Source of the DNA: Clostridia bacterium
GTDB taxonomy: Bacteria; Bacillota_A; Clostridia; Christensenellales; CAG-138
Length of the DNA: 17,040 bases
Direction of reading: 5' to 3'
NCBI GenBank assembly: GCA_017459315.1
Contig: JAFUDD010000433.1
Coordinates: 1 to 17,040, forward strand
Shown: piece by piece, positions 14,771 to 17,040 of the stretch
How the letters are laid out: every line of letters begins with the position of its first letter
Numbering within the stretch: the first letter of the stretch is position 1
Program-made: the position numbers and the translations under genes
Notes under the pieces: generated by a model
What the model was told of the DNA's origin: nothing
Database searches by the model: none
Seen by the model: only the letters and a program-made list of their open reading frames with translations

Positions 14771-14801
14771 AAAAATCCCTCCCGGCGGGCACCGGGAGGG
14801 A
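14771..14801 (-). terminator. Intrinsic terminator of pepF (minus strand)
   Basis: TCCCTCCCGG (14776-14785) and CCGGGAGGGA (14792-14801) form a perfect 10-bp stem with a 6-nt loop. Read on the minus strand it is followed by TTTTT (14775-14771). It lies 14 nt after the TAA that ends the full-length pepF frame at 14816, and not directly after the internal amber codon, which supports the longer frame as the ancestral gene. Confidence 0.85.
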
Positions 14802-14815
14802 AGGAAAGTCGTCGC

Positions 14816-14968
14816 TTAGGCGTTCAGCTCATCCAGGAGAGTGTCGAGCTCCTTGACGGAATCGGCAAAGACTTTGAGCGCGGCGCGAACCGGCTCCGGC
14901 GTGGTCAGATCGACGCCGCCGACTTTGAGTTCATTCATTGCGTAGTCGCTGCCGCCGAGCGTCAAAAA
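14816..14968 (-). other. Intact C-terminal coding tail of pepF behind the in-frame amber codon
   Basis: Directly after the TAG at 14971-14969 the same frame continues for 50 codons to TAA (14818-14816). The translation begins FLTLGGSDYA and includes GVDLTTPEPVRAALKVF and a final leucine-rich helix, which is the usual C-terminus of oligoendopeptidase F. Together with the upstream part it makes 595 codons including the amber, close to the family's roughly 600. There are no other stops or frameshifts, so decay is at most very recent, or the codon is read through. Confidence 0.85.
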
Positions 14969-16603
14969 CTACAGATAGCCGCTGTTGTCGCCGCCTTCGG
15001 CCAGGTGCGTGGCGATCGAAACCGCGCTGGAGAAGCCGGTCGCATACTGGTAGACGTAGAACGCGGAATAGAAATGCGGGATGTAGGACCATTCATACTG
15101 CACCTCGTCCGGAACATCCGCGCCCGCATAGTACAGCTCGCACAGCTCCTTATAGACCTTGTTCAGCACCTGCGCGGTCAGCGGCGTGCCCGCCTGATAC
15201 AGTTCGTGCGCCTTGCGCTCGAACTCGGCAAACAGCGTCTGACGGAACACAGTCGTGCGGAAGCCTTCCAGGAAATGGTTGAGAATGTACGCGCGGCGCG
15301 CCTTGTCCGTCTCGGTTTTTAGGAGGTACTTGGTCAGCAGTACTTCGTTGACCGTCGAAGCGACCTCCGCGACGAAGATGCGGTAGTCATGGTTCAGATA
15401 GTCCTGCGTCGTGTCGGAGAAGTAGGAGTGCATCGAGTGGCCGAGCTCATGGGCGACCGTGAACACGTCGTCGAGCGTGTCGGTGTAGTTCAGCAGCACG
15501 TAGGGGTGCACGCCGAAGATGCCCATGCTGAAGGCGCCGCTGCGCTTGCCCTTGTTCTCGTAAACGTCCATCCAGCGTTCCGCAAACGCACGGTCGAGCA
15601 GCTTTTGGTAAGTCTCGCCGAGCGGTTTGGTCGCGCCCTTCACAAGCGCCTTGCTGTCCTCGAACGGAATTTTGAAATCCACGTCCGGCACCATCGGGCA
15701 ATAGAGGTCGTACATATCCAGCTTGTCGAGCTTCAGCGCCTTTTTGCGCAGATCGAGATAGGCGCGCATCGTCGGCAGCGCCTTGTGGACGGCTTCGATC
15801 AGACTGTCATACACGGAGATCGGAACGTTCGTGCCGAACAGCGCCGCTTCGCACGCGCTCTTGTGGCCGCGCACGTCGGCATAGTAGCAGTCCATCTTGA
15901 CGCTGCCCGCATACAGCGCGGCAAACGTGTTGTTGAACTTGCCGTAGGTGCCGAACATTGCCTTGAACGCGTCCTCGCGCACGCGGCGATCGGGGCTTTC
16001 GCGGAACACGCTGAAATTGCCGGAGGAGAGCTGCACCTCTTCGCCGTTTGCGTCCTTGATCTTCGGCAGCACCAGATCCACGTTCGTCAGCATTTCATAC
16101 GCATCGGACGGCGCCTGCGACGCGTCGCCGAGCCTTGCTAGCATCCGTTCGCGCTCCTTGTCGAGGCTGTGCGCCCGCGCACGGGTGATGTCCTCCGCAA
16201 AGTGACGGTAGGTTGCCATTTCCTCCGGCGCAAGGAATGCAGCAAGCGTTTCCTCCGGGATTGCCAAAATCTCCGGCTCGATGAACGCGGTCGCCATGCT
16301 GAACTGGACGTACAGGTTCGTTGCCTTGCCGTCCATTTCCTGATGCTTCGGGTCGCCGCCGTCCGCGGTGCGGTGCAGGTTGGCATAGCAGTAGACGCGC
16401 TCCAGCCGTTCGCCGACGGCGCTCACCGCGTCGATGCCGGCTTTGAAGGCTTCGCGGCTTTGGCCGAGCGTGCCCTCCACGGCGGAGAGTTTGGCAACTT
16501 CCTCGGTCAGCGCGTTCAGCTCGGCTTCCCAAGCCTCGTCGCTCGGATAGATCGGGGTAAAGTCCCATTGATAGCGGGGGTCGATTTCGTTTCTGGCTTT
16601 CAT
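14969..16603 (-). CDS. pepF: Oligoendopeptidase F (M3B metallopeptidase), interrupted by amber codon
   Basis: This cytoplasmic zinc peptidase degrades short peptides. The 544-residue frame has the PepF N-terminal helical region, the metal site HELGH (385-389, with Glu386 as catalytic base), the third ligand Glu413 in VAEVASTVNE, and the substrate-region motif near YIPHFYSAFYVYQYATG towards the end. It stops at TAG in NSGYL-stop, where homologues usually continue with a Lys- or Glu-type residue and FL-GGS. AAG, GAG or CAG would each become TAG by one substitution. The catalytic core is complete, but the missing C-terminal helices normally help close the enzyme, so the truncated product may be unstable. 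The start ATG at 16603 follows AAAGGAGA at 5 nt. The gene has its own promoter and a terminator beyond the longer frame. Confidence 0.92.
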   Translation of the reverse strand: MKARNEIDPRYQWDFTPIYPSDEAWEAELNALTEEVAKLSAVEGTLGQSREAFKAGIDAVSAVGERLERVYCYANLHRTADGGDPKHQEMDGKATNLYVQFSMATAFIEPEILAIPEETLAAFLAPEEMATYRHFAEDITRARAHSLDKERERMLARLGDASQAPSDAYEMLTNVDLVLPKIKDANGEEVQLSSGNFSVFRESPDRRVREDAFKAMFGTYGKFNNTFAALYAGSVKMDCYYADVRGHKSACEAALFGTNVPISVYDSLIEAVHKALPTMRAYLDLRKKALKLDKLDMYDLYCPMVPDVDFKIPFEDSKALVKGATKPLGETYQKLLDRAFAERWMDVYENKGKRSGAFSMGIFGVHPYVLLNYTDTLDDVFTVAHELGHSMHSYFSDTTQDYLNHDYRIFVAEVASTVNEVLLTKYLLKTETDKARRAYILNHFLEGFRTTVFRQTLFAEFERKAHELYQAGTPLTAQVLNKVYKELCELYYAGADVPDEVQYEWSYIPHFYSAFYVYQYATGFSSAVSIATHLAEGGDNSGYL

Positions 16604-16634
16604 ACCGTTCTCCTTTTACACTTTCGTTGACAAC

Positions 16635-16663
16635 AGTATACCGTGTTTTCCCGCATTTGTCCA
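16635..16663 (-). promoter_or_regulatory. Sigma-A-type promoter of pepF
   Basis: On the minus strand TGGACA (16663-16658) and TATACT (16640-16635) are separated by exactly 17 nt. Transcription would start near 16628, about 25 nt before the pepF ATG, with an AAAGGAGA ribosome binding site in between. Confidence 0.75.
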
Positions 16664-16707
16664 TGCGGATTATATGATTTTTCGGGCGGAAAGGGGGATA
16701 GAGGCCT

Positions 16708-16746
16708 GTTCTTCTTTTTCTTTCATGAGAAAGAAAAAGAGAGAAC
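16708..16746. repeat. Pyrimidine/purine palindrome 1
   Basis: GTTCTTCTTTTTCTTTC (16708-16724) pairs with GAAAGAAAAAGAGAGAAC (16729-16746) around an ATGA loop, with one bulged base; the inner 11 bp are perfect. One arm is pure pyrimidine apart from its first base. It has no T-run and no adjacent gene end, so it is not a normal terminator. With palindrome 2 it fills the 337-bp gene-free stretch 16604-16940. Confidence 0.75.
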
Positions 16747-16807
16747 CAAGAAAAAGAAAGCAGAGAACAGCGTGCGGAGCAGAAAGAAATCCGAAACGGC
16801 AATCCTC

Positions 16808-16881
16808 CCGGCTTTCTTCTTTTCTTGGTACTTCTTGTTCTTCTTTCTCCGGAAAGAAGAAAAGAAGTACAATAAGCCGGC
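16808..16881. repeat. Pyrimidine/purine palindrome 2
   Basis: The core is a 20-bp stem with one mismatch: GTACTTCTTGTTCTTCTTTC (16828-16847) and its partner at 16852-16871, around a TCCG loop. Outside it CCGGCTT (16808-16814) and AAGCCGG (16875-16881) form a further inverted repeat. Sequence style (TTCTTCTTT runs) matches palindrome 1, suggesting copies of one repeat family or one compound element. Between the two palindromes, 16747-16807 is purine-rich with no gene. Confidence 0.75.
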
Positions 16882-16892
16882 GATCTTTCCCA

Positions 16893-16926
16893 AAAACAAA
16901 AGCCGCCCGGTTTTCCGGACGGCTTG
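16893..16926 (-). terminator. Intrinsic terminator of the right-edge gene
   Basis: AAGCCGCCCGG (16901-16911) and CCGGACGGCTT (16916-16926) form an 11-bp stem with one mismatch and a TTTT loop. On the minus strand it is followed by TTTTGTTTTT (16902-16893). It begins 15 nt after the stop codon of the gene at 16941-17040. Confidence 0.85.
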
Positions 16927-16940
16927 CCGCTTGTTAACGT

Positions 16941-17040
16941 TTATTGCAGCTTCTCAAAATCGCTGTAATCCACGCCCTTGCCGGACTCCGCCCACATCAG
17001 ACACGCGTTCGTATTGCTGCCGACAAACTTCGGCAAAAAC
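16941..17040 (-). CDS. 3' end of an unidentified gene entering from the right edge
   Basis: A minus-strand open frame enters at the edge and ends at TAA (16943-16941), giving 32 residues that include SNTNACLMWAESGKG and finish DYSDFEKLQ. Codon usage matches the neighbours, and a good intrinsic terminator follows at once, so this is very probably the true end of a gene. The fragment is too short for me to recognise a family. Confidence 0.65.
   Translation of the reverse strand, partial: FLPKFVGSNTNACLMWAESGKGVDYSDFEKLQ

Noticed and set aside
16674..16937. Open frame of 87 codons across the palindromic element
   Set aside because: The translation is low-complexity Lys/Arg/Ser from the repeats and ends in a terminator; no ribosome binding site is seen.

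Overview
The window looks like a chromosomal stretch from a GC-rich member of the Clostridia (Bacillota), probably a gut Oscillospirales-type lineage. This is inferred from strong AGGAGG-type ribosome binding sites, TTGACA/TATAAT-type promoters, and the gene set: a fused chorismate mutase-prephenate dehydratase, an M3B oligoendopeptidase F, a CyuA-type Fe-S cysteine desulfidase, and a short-sensor two-component system with an HQIRTPL kinase box. No rRNA, tRNA, CRISPR array, transposase, integrase or phage gene was seen.

Layout, left to right. Positions 1-10654 are transcribed right to left. They hold the first codons of a gene at the left edge (perhaps a LOG-family protein), a membrane-anchored alpha/beta hydrolase with a large multi-spanning C-terminal domain, a pheA-rarA pair, a two-component system (regulator then kinase), and an operon of esterase, GT4 glycosyltransferase and GH13 alpha-glucosidase. 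A divergent promoter region near 10655-10822 switches direction. Positions 10823-14711 are transcribed left to right and encode CyuA and a UvrA paralogue without the UvrB-binding domain. Positions 14816-16603 (minus strand) encode oligoendopeptidase F, interrupted by an in-frame amber codon 51 codons before its natural end. Positions 16604-16940 are non-coding: the pepF promoter, two long purine/pyrimidine palindromes and a terminator for a gene that enters from the right edge.

How the genes relate. The esterase, glycosyltransferase and glucosidase are 4 and 29 nt apart behind one promoter, so they probably act together on a glycolipid or envelope glycan, or on alpha-glucosides. The response regulator and kinase are translationally coupled, and so are pheA and rarA; both pairs use the identical junction TGATATG. 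The remaining genes are independent units with their own promoters and terminators.

Most of the content is ordinary housekeeping or accessory metabolism. The points most worth a second look are the amber codon inside pepF with an apparently intact 50-residue tail behind it, the palindromic polypurine element at 16708-16881, the UvrA2-like protein with an altered first ABC signature and a UUCG-capped leader hairpin, and the two inverted repeats around the divergent promoters. I did not find a clearly new multi-gene system.
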